Shown here in pieces: positions 8,107 to 15,859 of a DNA stretch of 64,000 nucleotides. The notes under the pieces are model-generated. The model did no database searches. It was not told the origin of the DNA and saw nothing but the letters and a program-made list of their open reading frames with translations. Source of the DNA: JBBRGK01 sp036741355 (GTDB lineage: Bacteria > Chloroflexota > Dehalococcoidia > CAUJGQ01); assembly GCA_036741355.1 (NCBI GenBank), contig DAINSK010000004.1, positions 1-64,000 of the forward strand, read 5' to 3'. Each line of letters begins with the position of its first letter. The stretch's first letter is position 1. The position numbers were made by a program, and so were the translations under genes.

Positions 8107-9362
8107 ACTTCATCAAGCCCCCGGAAGAGGAGCTGGCAAACCTGCGCGCCGACCCGCTGCTGTGGGAGCAGGAGTTGGACGTTCGTCCGGACGTGGCCGA
8201 GGCGATCGAGGGCGCTACCGGTATCCGCGCCGGCCGCGTCTACTGGCGGTCCGGCCACGATCACCTCTATGCGCTGGAACTTGCCGACCTCGGCCGCGGC
8301 CGGCCGTCGATGGCGACCGTGTACGGTCACTGGGACCGTTTCGAGCCGCGGCCGCCCGAGCACGAGATCGACGCGGACCTGCTGGAGCTGTCACTGTGGG
8401 TGGCCGAGGTCGCCGGCAGCCTCGATCCGGCGGACGTCGCCCAGGTTGCGCGCTTCGCCGGCCTGCGGGACTCGTGGCCCGAGGGCTCGGTGCTGCGCAC
8501 ACCCGACGAACGGTTCGTGAACCTGCCGGATTTCCCGTATGAGCCGCGATACGTCGACGTGGAAGGACTGCGCATCGCCTACGTCGAATCGGGCGACGGC
8601 GACCCGATCCTGATGTTGCACGGCGAACCAACGTGGGGGTTCCTCTACCGGCATATGATCCCGCCGCTGGCCGGCGAGGGGCGGGTAATTGTGCCCGACC
8701 TCGTCGGCTTCGGTCGCTCTGACAAGCCGGTGGCGGATAACGCCTACAGCTACCGTTCGCACGTGCGTTGGATGCGAAAGTTCGTCGAGAGGCTCGACCT
8801 GCGGCAAATCACGCTCATCTGCCAGGATTGGGGCGGGCTCATCGGTTTGCGTTTGCTGGCGCAGATGCCTGAGCGGTTCAGCCGGCTGGTGGCGATGAAT
8901 ACGGGGCTGCCCGACGGTCACGACCCGGGCGACGCGTTCATGCGCTGGCGCACCTTCGCCCAGCGGCAGCGCGAGCTCGACGTGCCCGCGATGATGCGGC
9001 GGGCGATCCGCGGCAGAGCGCTGAGCGACGCCGAGGCCGCCGCATACGGCGCACCGTTTCCCGACGCCTCCTACCAGACCGGTGCGCTGGTATTTCCGCG
9101 CCTCGTGCCGACGCGCCCCGACCACCCCGGCGCCTACGAAAACCGAGTCGCGATAGACAAGCTCAAGACCCTTCATCTCCCCGTGTTGCTGCCGTGGGCC
9201 GACGGCGACCCAATCACGGGCCCCTGGGAGCAGCATCTGCGTTCGATCTTCCGCAACGCCGCACCGCCCCTGACGGTTCGCGATGCCGGCCACTTCTTGC
9301 AAGAAGACCAGGGCGAGCAGATCGCGGGTCATATCGTGGCGTGGATGGAGCGCACAGGGTAG
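8103..9362 (+). CDS. Haloalkane dehalogenase-like hydrolase 2 with extra N-terminal domain
   Basis: The protein has 419 residues. The hydrolase part starts near residue 130 with 'LRTPDERFVNLPDFPYEP', a typical haloalkane dehalogenase N-terminus. It continues through 'HGEPTWGFLYR' (about 173), nucleophile Asp242 plus Trp243 ('CQDWGG'), probable acid Asp369 and base His397 ('DAGHFLQEDQG'). The first 125 residues are an acidic domain I do not recognise ('VYWRSGHDHLYALELADLG'). The start GTG 8103 overlaps the previous stop. The usual length of the family is about 300 residues, so this is a real extension in the same codon style. Function of the added domain is unknown. Confidence 0.82.
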   Translation: MNFIKPPEEELANLRADPLLWEQELDVRPDVAEAIEGATGIRAGRVYWRSGHDHLYALELADLGRGRPSMATVYGHWDRFEPRPPEHEIDADLLELSLWVAEVAGSLDPADVAQVARFAGLRDSWPEGSVLRTPDERFVNLPDFPYEPRYVDVEGLRIAYVESGDGDPILMLHGEPTWGFLYRHMIPPLAGEGRVIVPDLVGFGRSDKPVADNAYSYRSHVRWMRKFVERLDLRQITLICQDWGGLIGLRLLAQMPERFSRLVAMNTGLPDGHDPGDAFMRWRTFAQRQRELDVPAMMRRAIRGRALSDAEAAAYGAPFPDASYQTGALVFPRLVPTRPDHPGAYENRVAIDKLKTLHLPVLLPWADGDPITGPWEQHLRSIFRNAAPPLTVRDAGHFLQEDQGEQIAGHIVAWMERTG

Positions 9363-9505
9363 TAGGACGGACAAGCCGACCCAGTGACCGAAGGATGGCG
9401 TTTAAGTACTGGACAACGTGGCGCCGCAATAGGCGAGCCAGCCGCTGCCAGCAGCATCGATGCATCCAAGAAAACGAGGATGAGGATCCCTGCCCGCATA
9501 CGGGG

Positions 9506-9720
9506 CTAGGCGGGGTGGTCGTCGCGCACCAGGCGAGCGACCAGCGCTTGCTGCTCCTCGGTCAGCACATCATCCCGCGAAAACCCCGCCACTTCCTCGT
9601 CGGTGTAGGTGCGGAGCTGGATGCCCGGGCGCGTGCGGCCCTGCCAGCGCCTTTGAGCACATAGGCGCTGTTCTTACCTTCCGCGAAGACGCAAAAGTCA
9701 TCGAGGCTTCGGGTCGTGCA
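9506..9720 (-). pseudogene. Remnant of a small protein gene
   Basis: Reading leftward, the last 60 codons before TAG 9508-9506 give a sensible acidic tail ('IQLRTYTDEEVAGFSRDD', then 'LTEEQQALVARLVRDDHPA'). It has no start codon in frame. A second frame just upstream carries 'LDDFCVFAEGKNSAYVLK'. This looks like one short gene broken by a frame change near base 9645. I do not recognise the family. The rest of 9363-9784 shows nothing else. Confidence 0.35.
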
Positions 9721-9784
9721 CTCAAGCAGAGCGGCTATACTCAATGGTGACCATCGTCCGCGTGGCCGGAACAGGAGACGCAGC

Positions 9785-10261
9785 ATGACAACAGCAAGAG
9801 ACGCCGCGGGTCAGCCCGGTGCCGTGGTGCTTGGTCCCGGTGAAGGACACGGGTTCGACATCGGGCCCCAGCATCTGACGGTTAAGGAAGCCGGCGAGCG
9901 GACCGCAGGGCAGCTGGTGATTCTCGAAATTCTCGTGCCCGCCGGAGCAGGCTCCCCGCCACCACACATTCATCGCCGAGGCGGGGAGAGCTGGTATGTG
10001 CTCGAGGGGGAACTGGACGTGCTGGCGGGCAACGAGCGGGGGCGCTATGGTCCAGGCAGTTTCGTAATGGTTCCGGCCGGCACTCCTCACCAATTCGCCA
10101 ATACCGGCTCCGGACCGGTGCGGTTCCTCGCGACCATGTCGCCATACCAATTGCAGTTTCTGCAGGCGGTTGCACAGATCTGGACCGCCGGACCGCCTGA
10201 CCCCGCTGCACTGGTCGAAGTGATGGCCCGCTACGACACCGAGATGGTCCGCCCCGGGTGA
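9785..10261 (+). CDS. Cupin-domain protein
   Basis: This 158-residue protein has a single cupin barrel at about residues 45-120. Motif 1 is 'PPPHIHRRGGESWYVLEGEL', with the metal-binding His-x-His and Glu, and motif 2 'GSFVMVPAGTPHQFANTG'. Such proteins bind a metal and may act as small enzymes or sugar/ligand sensors. The start ATG 9785 has AGGAGA eight bases upstream. The gene stands alone between a gene remnant and the frameshifted secreted protein, so context gives no substrate. Confidence 0.8.
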   Translation: MTTARDAAGQPGAVVLGPGEGHGFDIGPQHLTVKEAGERTAGQLVILEILVPAGAGSPPPHIHRRGGESWYVLEGELDVLAGNERGRYGPGSFVMVPAGTPHQFANTGSGPVRFLATMSPYQLQFLQAVAQIWTAGPPDPAALVEVMARYDTEMVRPG

Positions 10262-10328
10262 AGCAGAGCCGCAGCGGGCAACCGGTATACGGCACCGGCA
10301 ACAACGTGCTCTCGACAAGGAGCGCTGC

Positions 10329-11273
10329 ATGCGCTTCGACCGGCTACCGCACCACGCGACCGCGCGGTGGCTCGTGCCGCTTCTCGTCCTGCTGGGTGTC
10401 AGGCTCCTGGTGCCCGGGTCCGCTGCCGCAGTCGCGCAAAGGGGCACCGTCGGCAGCACGGTCACGTACCCCGCCGGTTGGAATCTCGTCTCGTTTGCCG
10501 ACTCCACGAGCTTTAGTCCGAACCCCGCCCTGATTGGGCCACTTTTTACTCCCTGGGCGCTGCCGGCGGCTATATGAGCGCCGACTTGCAGCATGTCGAG
10601 CCGGGTGTCGGCTACTGGGCCCACTTCTCTGACCTCGTTACCTTTACCCTGCTGCCGAGCAGGCAGAGTAGCGCCAGCGTGACCGTGTCGCCGGGTCGCT
10701 GCGCGATGGTGGGCAACCCCAGCAGCGGTGCCTCGGCCCGGGTTCTGGGCGCCCGACCGGGTGGCGGTCTTTTCGCCCTTGCTGAACGGCTATACGGCTG
10801 AGACCCTGCTGGGGATCGGGCGCGGGGCGTGGGCGTGTAACGATAGCGCGGCGGACGAGCAGGTCGCTGTCGTAGATGAATGCGAGGTGCTCGCGGTGCA
10901 CTGGCCTACCTGCTGCGGTCCGGCTCCGTACGCGGGCGCCGGCAACGCGCTGCTGGTGTTCCAGAACGATAGCCCCTACCCGCTCACCTTCGCGGCGCCG
11001 CCGGTTGACGATCAGGGGAACCAGGTGGACAACGGCATCCTCGTCCACGGCCTCCTGCGCGAGTGCGGCACCTGTGGGGAATACGCCCCCGACACGCACA
11101 CGCGCTGCGCAGCGGGCGCGGAGACACGCAGCGTGGTGGTGCCGCCGGGCCGCTATCTCCTCCATATCCAGTCAGAAGGTGCGGATGTGCCGGATCTGCA
11201 AGGGGTCATCGACCTGCAGTCCAACACGTCTTACGCCCTGTGCTTCTTCGCCACGAACGACCGGCGGCGGTAG
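10329..11273 (+). pseudogene. Secreted repeat protein, two compensating frameshifts
   Basis: ATG 10329 has AAGGAG upstream and opens a signal peptide ('LVPLLVLLGVRLLVPGSAAA') followed by 'TYPAGWNLVSF'. At the T-run near 10541 the sense moves to another frame ('FYSLGAAGGYMSADLQHV', 'GYWAHF', 'CAMVGNPSSGA'). Near 10745 it returns to the first ('DRVAVFSPLLNGYTAE', 'GIGRGAWAC') and runs to TAG 11273. The first half is a clear paralogue of the intact secreted protein at 48512-49069 ('YPPGWNLVG', 'GYWAYF', 'MVGNPS', 'GAWAF'). A Cys-rich extension with 'RYLLHIQSEG' follows. It is either a recent pseudogene or carries assembly indels. Function is unknown. Confidence 0.65.
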
Positions 11274-11447
11274 AATTTCTCGGATTGAGATCGGTGGCGC
11301 CGGAGTCCCACCGGCCACGCGCACGTGCTGCTGGTGGGGGAGGCCGCGCGGGCTTGAAGCCAAGGAGCCCGGGCGGGGCAACGGTCTGTCCGCCTTGGCA
11401 ATCCACGTGCAAATCGCTGACCAGCACGGCCTGACGTAGCACCAGCG

Positions 11448-12572
11448 TCAACCTGCCAGCGTTCGAAATCGTCCCGGTGCGAAGTCCGTGAGCGACAGTA
11501 ACGGCGGCATTCCCAGGGCGAGCGCCGCTGCAAGCTGCCCGGTGATCGGGCCAAGGAGTATCCCCTGGCGACCGTGGCCCGCAGCAACGACCAGCCCGTC
11601 TATTCCCGGCACCGTTCCGATGAGCGGCATACCGTCGGCGCTGAGCGGACGCAGGCAGGCGGTGTGTTGGACGACCGCCGCCTCACCGAGCGACGGCGCC
11701 AGCTTCAGCACCGCCGCCAGCACTGCAGCGCGGCCCCCGCGTGTTGGTCGTGGCCGGAAGCCGACCGCTTCCTCGGTGGTGCCTACCACCGTCAGACCGT
11801 CCCCTTTGTCAAGCAGGTAGTTCTTCCCGTACATGATGCAGGTCCGCAGCGGCGGCTCGCCCGCTTGCAGGCGGAGGATTTGGCCACGCAGCGGGGTGAC
11901 CGGTAACGGCTGGCCCACCCAGGGCGCCATCAGGCCAGTCCAGGGGCCTCCGGCGAGCACAACCTGCCGCGCGCGCACCACACTGCCTCCGAGCCTCACA
12001 CCTGTGACGCGTCTCTGTTCAGTCGTAAGACCCGTGACCTCGGCGTAGCGGATCGTCACGCCGCGCTGTTCCGCCGCTTGCGCCAGCGCCACTGTGAGGC
12101 GGTAGGCGTCCACGCGGGCCTGCTCCGTAACAGCCAGTGCACCCAGCGCTCGCCGTGACAGACGCGGCTCGGCAGCATGCGCTTCCTCGGCCTCCAGCCA
12201 CCGGACTATCGACCCCGCTGCGGCGGTCGCCGGCAATGCCTGCAGCCGCAGCTCCCGCGCCTCGGACGCAGTGAAGGCGGGATACAAGATCGTCAGCGGT
12301 GCGAACCGCACGTCAGCGCCAGTCGCGTTCCGCAGTTCAGAGGCGAGCACGCGGTGCAGGCGCAGGCCTTCTTGCGCCAGTGCCTCGTAGGCCGGCGGGC
12401 GCGCCACGGGGGAAAACGTGGACAGAATCCCGGCTGCCGCCCCGGAAGCTCCGCACGCAATGGCGTCCCTCTCCAGCACGGTCACCGCCGCCCCGGCCCG
12501 GCTCAGGAACAGCGCCGTCGCCATGCCGACGATCCCGGCGCCGATTACTATGACATCCGCCTGACGCTCCAC
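11448..12572 (-). CDS. thiO: Glycine oxidase / DadA-type FAD oxidoreductase
   Basis: This 374-residue FAD-dependent amine oxidase has the dinucleotide fold 'VIVIGAGIVGMATALFLS' at residues 7-25 and the glutamate of the second strand in 'VTVLERD'. It also has 'GASGAAAGILS' and the C-terminal FAD clasp 'GHGRQGILLGPITG'. Family members oxidise glycine (ThiO, thiamine thiazole synthesis) or D-amino acids. No other thi gene is near, so D-amino-acid dehydrogenase activity is equally possible. It is cytoplasmic and convergent with the frameshifted secreted protein. The 174 bases between them hold only short inverted repeats such as 'GGCTTGAAGCC'. Confidence 0.75.
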   Translation of the reverse strand: MERQADVIVIGAGIVGMATALFLSRAGAAVTVLERDAIACGASGAAAGILSTFSPVARPPAYEALAQEGLRLHRVLASELRNATGADVRFAPLTILYPAFTASEARELRLQALPATAAAGSIVRWLEAEEAHAAEPRLSRRALGALAVTEQARVDAYRLTVALAQAAEQRGVTIRYAEVTGLTTEQRRVTGVRLGGSVVRARQVVLAGGPWTGLMAPWVGQPLPVTPLRGQILRLQAGEPPLRTCIMYGKNYLLDKGDGLTVVGTTEEAVGFRPRPTRGGRAAVLAAVLKLAPSLGEAAVVQHTACLRPLSADGMPLIGTVPGIDGLVVAAGHGRQGILLGPITGQLAAALALGMPPLLSLTDFAPGRFRTLAG

Positions 12573-12654
12573 GACAAGCTCCTAAAGCAGGTGGCACCGA
12601 TTCACCCGCGCTCGGCAGTCGAGAAGGGTGGATCGCAGTCCTGCTCAATCCAGC

Positions 12655-13596
12655 CTACTCTGGGGACAAGGGGCGCCTAGCGGTGCCGCCGAGGTAGCTG
12701 TTGAGTCCGTCCTCCAGCGGGGTCAAGCGCAATCCTGGAAATGTCGCGAGGAGCGCGGAATTGTCGGCCACGGCGTCCATCGTGGCGAACTCAAGCCCCG
12801 CTGAGCCCAGGGGAATCGGGAGGGCGGGGATCAGCGCTTTTGGGCTGAACAGCACTTTCATCAACCAGACGGGTGTGTGAACCAGCGGCTTGGGTTTGCC
12901 GAGCGTGCGCTCCACCGTGCGGATGATCTCGTCCAGGGAGAGGACCTCGGGGCCACCAATCTCGTAGACACCGCTGGCCGGTCCATCGCCCACTACGCTT
13001 TCTGCCACGGCCTTCGCCACGTCTGCCACGAACACCGGCTGCAACCGCTGCCGGCCGTTGCCGATCACCGGTACGACAGGCAGTGCAGACTTGATGAACT
13101 TCACGTACTGATTGAGCGCATTGTCTTCCGGCCCGTAGACCCACGACGGCCGAAAGATGGCAAAGCGCAGGCCGCTGTGGCGGACCGCGGTTTCCGCACC
13201 CCACTTCGCCCGGAACCACGGCTGGCGAGCGCCGGGAGCCGCGCCGGCGCCGCTGATGTAGACGTAGCTCTTTGCCCCGACTTCAAGCGCAGCGGCGACA
13301 AGGTTCTCGGTCCCTTTGTGGTCGATGTTCTCGAAGGTGAGACCTTCCCTGCCGTTTTCATTCGGAAACCCGTGAAATTGGGCGGCACCAATCACCGTGT
13401 CCGCGCCCGCCAGGGCTCGCGCTAACGCGGGCCCGTCCCGCACGTCTCCCTGGCGGACCTCGATCGTAGACCCCCCCAGCCGTATGACCGGAGCGGTGAC
13501 CGCATGGCTCATCACCACGACCCGCTCTCCACGGCCGGCCAGCTCGCGTACGATCGCTGTGCCGATAAACCCCGTGCCGCCGACCACAACGATCAT
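12655..13596 (-). CDS. NAD-dependent epimerase/NmrA-type SDR
   Basis: This 313-residue atypical short-chain dehydrogenase resembles the NDUFA9/complex-I-associated group. It begins with the nucleotide loop 'VVGGTGFIGTAIVREL'. It has 'GAAQFHGF' and 'YVYISGAGA' in place of the catalytic Tyr-Lys motif, and 'FRPSWVYGP' near residue 160. The lost YxxxK suggests a binding or regulatory role rather than classical epimerase activity, which fits the NDUFA9 family in general. It is transcribed alone on the minus strand. Substrate and partner are unknown. Confidence 0.75.
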   Translation of the reverse strand: MIVVVGGTGFIGTAIVRELAGRGERVVVMSHAVTAPVIRLGGSTIEVRQGDVRDGPALARALAGADTVIGAAQFHGFPNENGREGLTFENIDHKGTENLVAAALEVGAKSYVYISGAGAAPGARQPWFRAKWGAETAVRHSGLRFAIFRPSWVYGPEDNALNQYVKFIKSALPVVPVIGNGRQRLQPVFVADVAKAVAESVVGDGPASGVYEIGGPEVLSLDEIIRTVERTLGKPKPLVHTPVWLMKVLFSPKALIPALPIPLGSAGLEFATMDAVADNSALLATFPGLRLTPLEDGLNSYLGGTARRPLSPE

Positions 13597-13649
13597 CGCT
13601 ACCCGATCTCAGAACGGTGCGCGTGGCGCCCGGCCACGCGGCTCAGCAA

Positions 13650-13898
13650 CTACGACTCTTTCCACTTCAGTTTGGCGCGGTTCTCAGCGATAAATACCTG
13701 GATCTGATCGCTTATGCCGAGCAGCGATTCCCACTGCTCGGGGTACAGGGTCACCGGGAACCTCCCGAGCCCGTAGACACTCAGGCCGCCCTTTTCCGAG
13801 ACCTTGAGCGAAACGGCTCTTATGGTGCCGGCCCGTAGTTGCTCGTTCTCGCGACGCAGCCGTGCAAGCTCGGCCTCCATCTCTGCTGGTGTTGTCAC
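13650..13898 (-). CDS. Conserved small protein with coiled-coil N-terminus
   Basis: This 82-residue protein starts at GTG 13898 with GGAGG seven bases upstream. Residues 5-25 ('EMEAELARLRRENEQLRAG') predict a short coiled coil. The rest is the recognisable block 'SLKVSEKGGLSVYGLGRFPVTLY' that I recall from widespread uncharacterised bacterial and phage proteins. Oligomerisation is likely; function is unknown. It lies between the SDR gene and the putative RNA gene promoter. Confidence 0.75.
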   Translation of the reverse strand: MTTPAEMEAELARLRRENEQLRAGTIRAVSLKVSEKGGLSVYGLGRFPVTLYPEQWESLLGISDQIQVFIAENRAKLKWKES

Positions 13899-14060
13899 CC
13901 AACTGCCTCCGTCTACTTCTATCACCGCCAGGACTGATAGCGGCAGGCTGCTTCAGGGATATACTGAGCGCGGTTCTCCCATCGTCGGCTCGCAGGGCAC
14001 GGGTCTTCGCGCATCGCGCTCTTGGTTGATCGCATTGTAGCCGCAGGAGTAGAACAAACT

Positions 14061-14090
14061 TAGACATTTCCGGAATCACGCGCGTATAAT
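14061..14090 (+). promoter_or_regulatory. Sigma-70 promoter of putative RNA gene
   Basis: TAGACA (14061-14066) and a perfect TATAAT (14085-14090) are separated by 18 bases in otherwise GC-rich DNA. No start codon with a ribosome site follows. The transcript would begin near 14097. Confidence 0.7.
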
Positions 14091-14096
14091 GAACTT

Positions 14097-14436
14097 ACCT
14101 CGACCTCGCCGAGGCGCTGCAGCGGCAGGAGCCGTTGAGGCTCGCCTACAGTGAGGTTGGGTGGGGAAGCGGGAGAGCGAAGCCCCGCACTCCAAGGAGG
14201 GTTTGATGCGAATGACCACGGCAAGCGCTGAGGACAGTCCACCGGGCTTCCCAGAGGGACATGTAGGACCCTGAAGCCCGCAAGAACAGGCACGACACTC
14301 GACCACATGTCGAGGCAGCCACAGGTAGCGACCGCAGGACGCGGACGCAGCGGGATGGTCCCGGCAGTGTCCTGACCTACAACTGAAGAGACGCCAAAGC
14401 CCCGCTCCGGCATCGTGTACGCCGGGGCGGGGTTTT
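14097..14436 (+). ncRNA. Putative structured non-coding RNA, about 340 nt
   Basis: The region lies between a strong promoter and an intrinsic terminator, has no convincing protein and contains several perfect helices. These are CGGGCTTC/GAAGCCCG (14243-14250 with 14273-14280, enclosing AGGG/CCCT), CTCGAC/GTCGAG (14298-14303 with 14309-14314), CGGGA/TCCCG (14351-14355 with 14359-14363) and a long-range AGGACA/TGTCCT (14231-14236 with 14368-14373) that closes the middle. The 'GAGGACAGTCC' and 'GGGCTT' pieces vaguely recall RNase P. However, the conserved 3' partner is missing, and tmRNA, SRP and 6S hallmarks are absent. Class is therefore unknown. Confidence 0.6.
14400..14436 (+). terminator. 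Intrinsic terminator of putative RNA
   Basis: A 12-pair GC stem (CCCCGC-T-CCGGC with GCCGG-G-GCGGGG, 14400-14411 / 14421-14432) is followed by TTTT. It ends the RNA transcribed from about 14097. Confidence 0.8.
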
Positions 14437-14542
14437 GCGTTGCCCAACGGGATCCTGCTACTGCGCGATTGGAGGGTGCTTCTGTCGTCTGGAGGACAAT
14501 GCACGATTGGTCATCGTAGCGGAGCTGTCCCGCGGTCAGCCT

Positions 14543-14860
14543 CTACGCACCGCATGGGCTCTGTCGGATCAGGTCCGGCGGTGCGAGCAATCCGAAGCGG
14601 AGTCCGCACAGCAGCTCGTCCTGGCGGCCGTCAACAAGCTCGGCCATATCGTATGGCAACAAGGTCAGCGTTACAGCGCTGCCGTCGTCGTCGTACGTGC
14701 CAAACGCGGTGCTCCCCTGGATATCGGTGAAGATGATCGTCTCGTGACCGCCGTCATAGAAGTCATTGCCGATCGAGGGGTTGCATGGCGGTGTGGGGAG
14801 CCCTGCCGAGCCGTGCTCCAGACTCATGTTGAGCCCGCGCTTCTCTAGCTTCTCGTCCAC
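14543..14860 (-). CDS. Hypothetical protein
   Basis: This frame of 105 codons runs leftward from GTG 14860 with the C/G-rich third positions of neighbouring real genes. It contains 'ETIIFTDIQGSTAFG', which resembles the start of class III nucleotide cyclase domains, but nothing of a cyclase follows. No strong ribosome site is visible, and a GTCAGG/CCTGAC hairpin (14863-14879) lies just before the start. It may be a real small gene or chance. Confidence 0.35.
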   Translation of the reverse strand: MDEKLEKRGLNMSLEHGSAGLPTPPCNPSIGNDFYDGGHETIIFTDIQGSTAFGTYDDDGSAVTLTLLPYDMAELVDGRQDELLCGLRFGLLAPPDLIRQSPCGA

Positions 14861-15040
14861 CCGTCAGGTTTTGCCTGACAGGTATGAGGGGCAAGGAGAG
14901 ATGTCGCCCCCTCCATCGAGCCGCTACACTCCACCCAAGCGAGCGACAGCTCAGTTCTCGTTCCGTGCCGATTGTTTTGCATAGCAGTGCATCAATGACG
15001 GTTCACCGGCCCGGTGCTCTGGTTCTCCACGGGGGCTAAG

Positions 15041-15859
15041 ATGGCTCTCATTGTCGACCTGGAATACGCAGCCGCGCAGGTCCCGAACGAAGCACTCATC
15101 GGGCTCGCGGCTGGATCCCCGCCGGTCGCACTCCACAGAGCGCTGATTCGGCACGGTGCCCGCGGTCTCCGGCTCGTCACTGCTCCCGCTGCCGGTTTCG
15201 ATGTCGATCTCCTGGTGGGCGCCGGCTGCGTACATGCGTTGGAAACGTCCGGTATCAACCTGGGTGAATACGGCCTCGCGCCCAACTTTGACCGTGCGGT
15301 GCGCGAGGGTGCCATCGACATCCGCGACTCGACCTGACCGGTCTTGCTCGCTGCGCTCCAGGCTGGAGCGTCCGGTGTTCCGTTCACTCCCGTCCCCGGC
15401 TTGCTGGGCTCGGATCTGCTACGCGTCCGTCCCGACTACCGCGTCATCGTGAACCCTTTCGACCGGGAAGAGCAGGTTGTCGTCGTGCCCGCGATTCGAC
15501 CGGATATTGCTCTGCTGCACGCCGTTCGTGCCGCGCCCACCGGCGCTGCAATCTTCTCCGTTCACGGCGACGCCGTCATGCTCGCGCAAGCCTCCCGCCA
15601 GGTGATTGTGACGGCGGAGGAAATCTACGACGGCGCTGCCGCGGTGCTGGCACCTGACGAGCGTCTACTCGCCGGCATTTACGTGGACGTCCTCGTTGCG
15701 GCCCCCAACGGTTGTTGGCCCCTCGGGCTGCGTGGCCACTATGGCCCCGACGAGACAGCTCTTGCTGCGTACCTCCTGGCAGCCCGGACGAGCGAGTCAT
15801 TCGCCACCTACCTGCGCGCGTTCGTCGAGCCTGCCGCAACGATGGCCGGTTCCAGATGA
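15041..15859 (+). CDS. CoA-transferase subunit A with in-frame TGA (candidate selenoprotein)
   Basis: The frame spans 272 residues if TGA 15335-15337 (codon 99) is read through. Before it come 'GLAAGSPPVALHRALIRHG' and 'DLLVGAGCVHALETSG'; after it 'ALQAGASGVPFTPVPG', 'GSDLLRVRPDYRV' and 'VVVPAIRPDIALLHA'. All are typical of the alpha subunit of glutaconate/3-oxoacid CoA-transferases. There is no other stop or frame change, and the gene overlaps the beta subunit by ATGA. The TGA follows 'DIRDST' and precedes 'PVLLAAL', where I recall Cys in relatives. A hairpin of SECIS proportions follows. Alternatives are a single nonsense mutation (TGC to TGA) or a split protein restarting at TTG 15344. The catalytic Glu of this family is in the other subunit. 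Confidence 0.65.
15338..15370 (+). promoter_or_regulatory. SECIS-like hairpin after in-frame TGA
   Basis: CGCTCCA (15354-15360) and TGGAGCG (15364-15370) form a perfect 7-pair stem with loop GGC. The loop lies 23 bases after the TGA and begins with G, which fits my recollection of bacterial selenocysteine insertion elements. Coding sequence constraint could produce it by chance. Confidence 0.45.

Noticed and set aside
10541..10545. Phase-variable homopolymer switching the secreted protein
   Set aside because: A run of five T is too short to expect regular slippage, and a second frame change near 10745 would also be needed.
14097..14436. RNase P RNA
   Set aside because: Only a loose match to the 5' P4 region; the conserved 3' ACAGAACCCGGCTTA-type strand is missing and GGGCTTC pairs locally instead.
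14076..14504. 142-codon minus-strand frame over the putative RNA
   Set aside because: No ribosome site or recognisable motif, Cys/Arg/Ser-rich composition, and it crosses the terminator and helices that make sense as RNA on the other strand.
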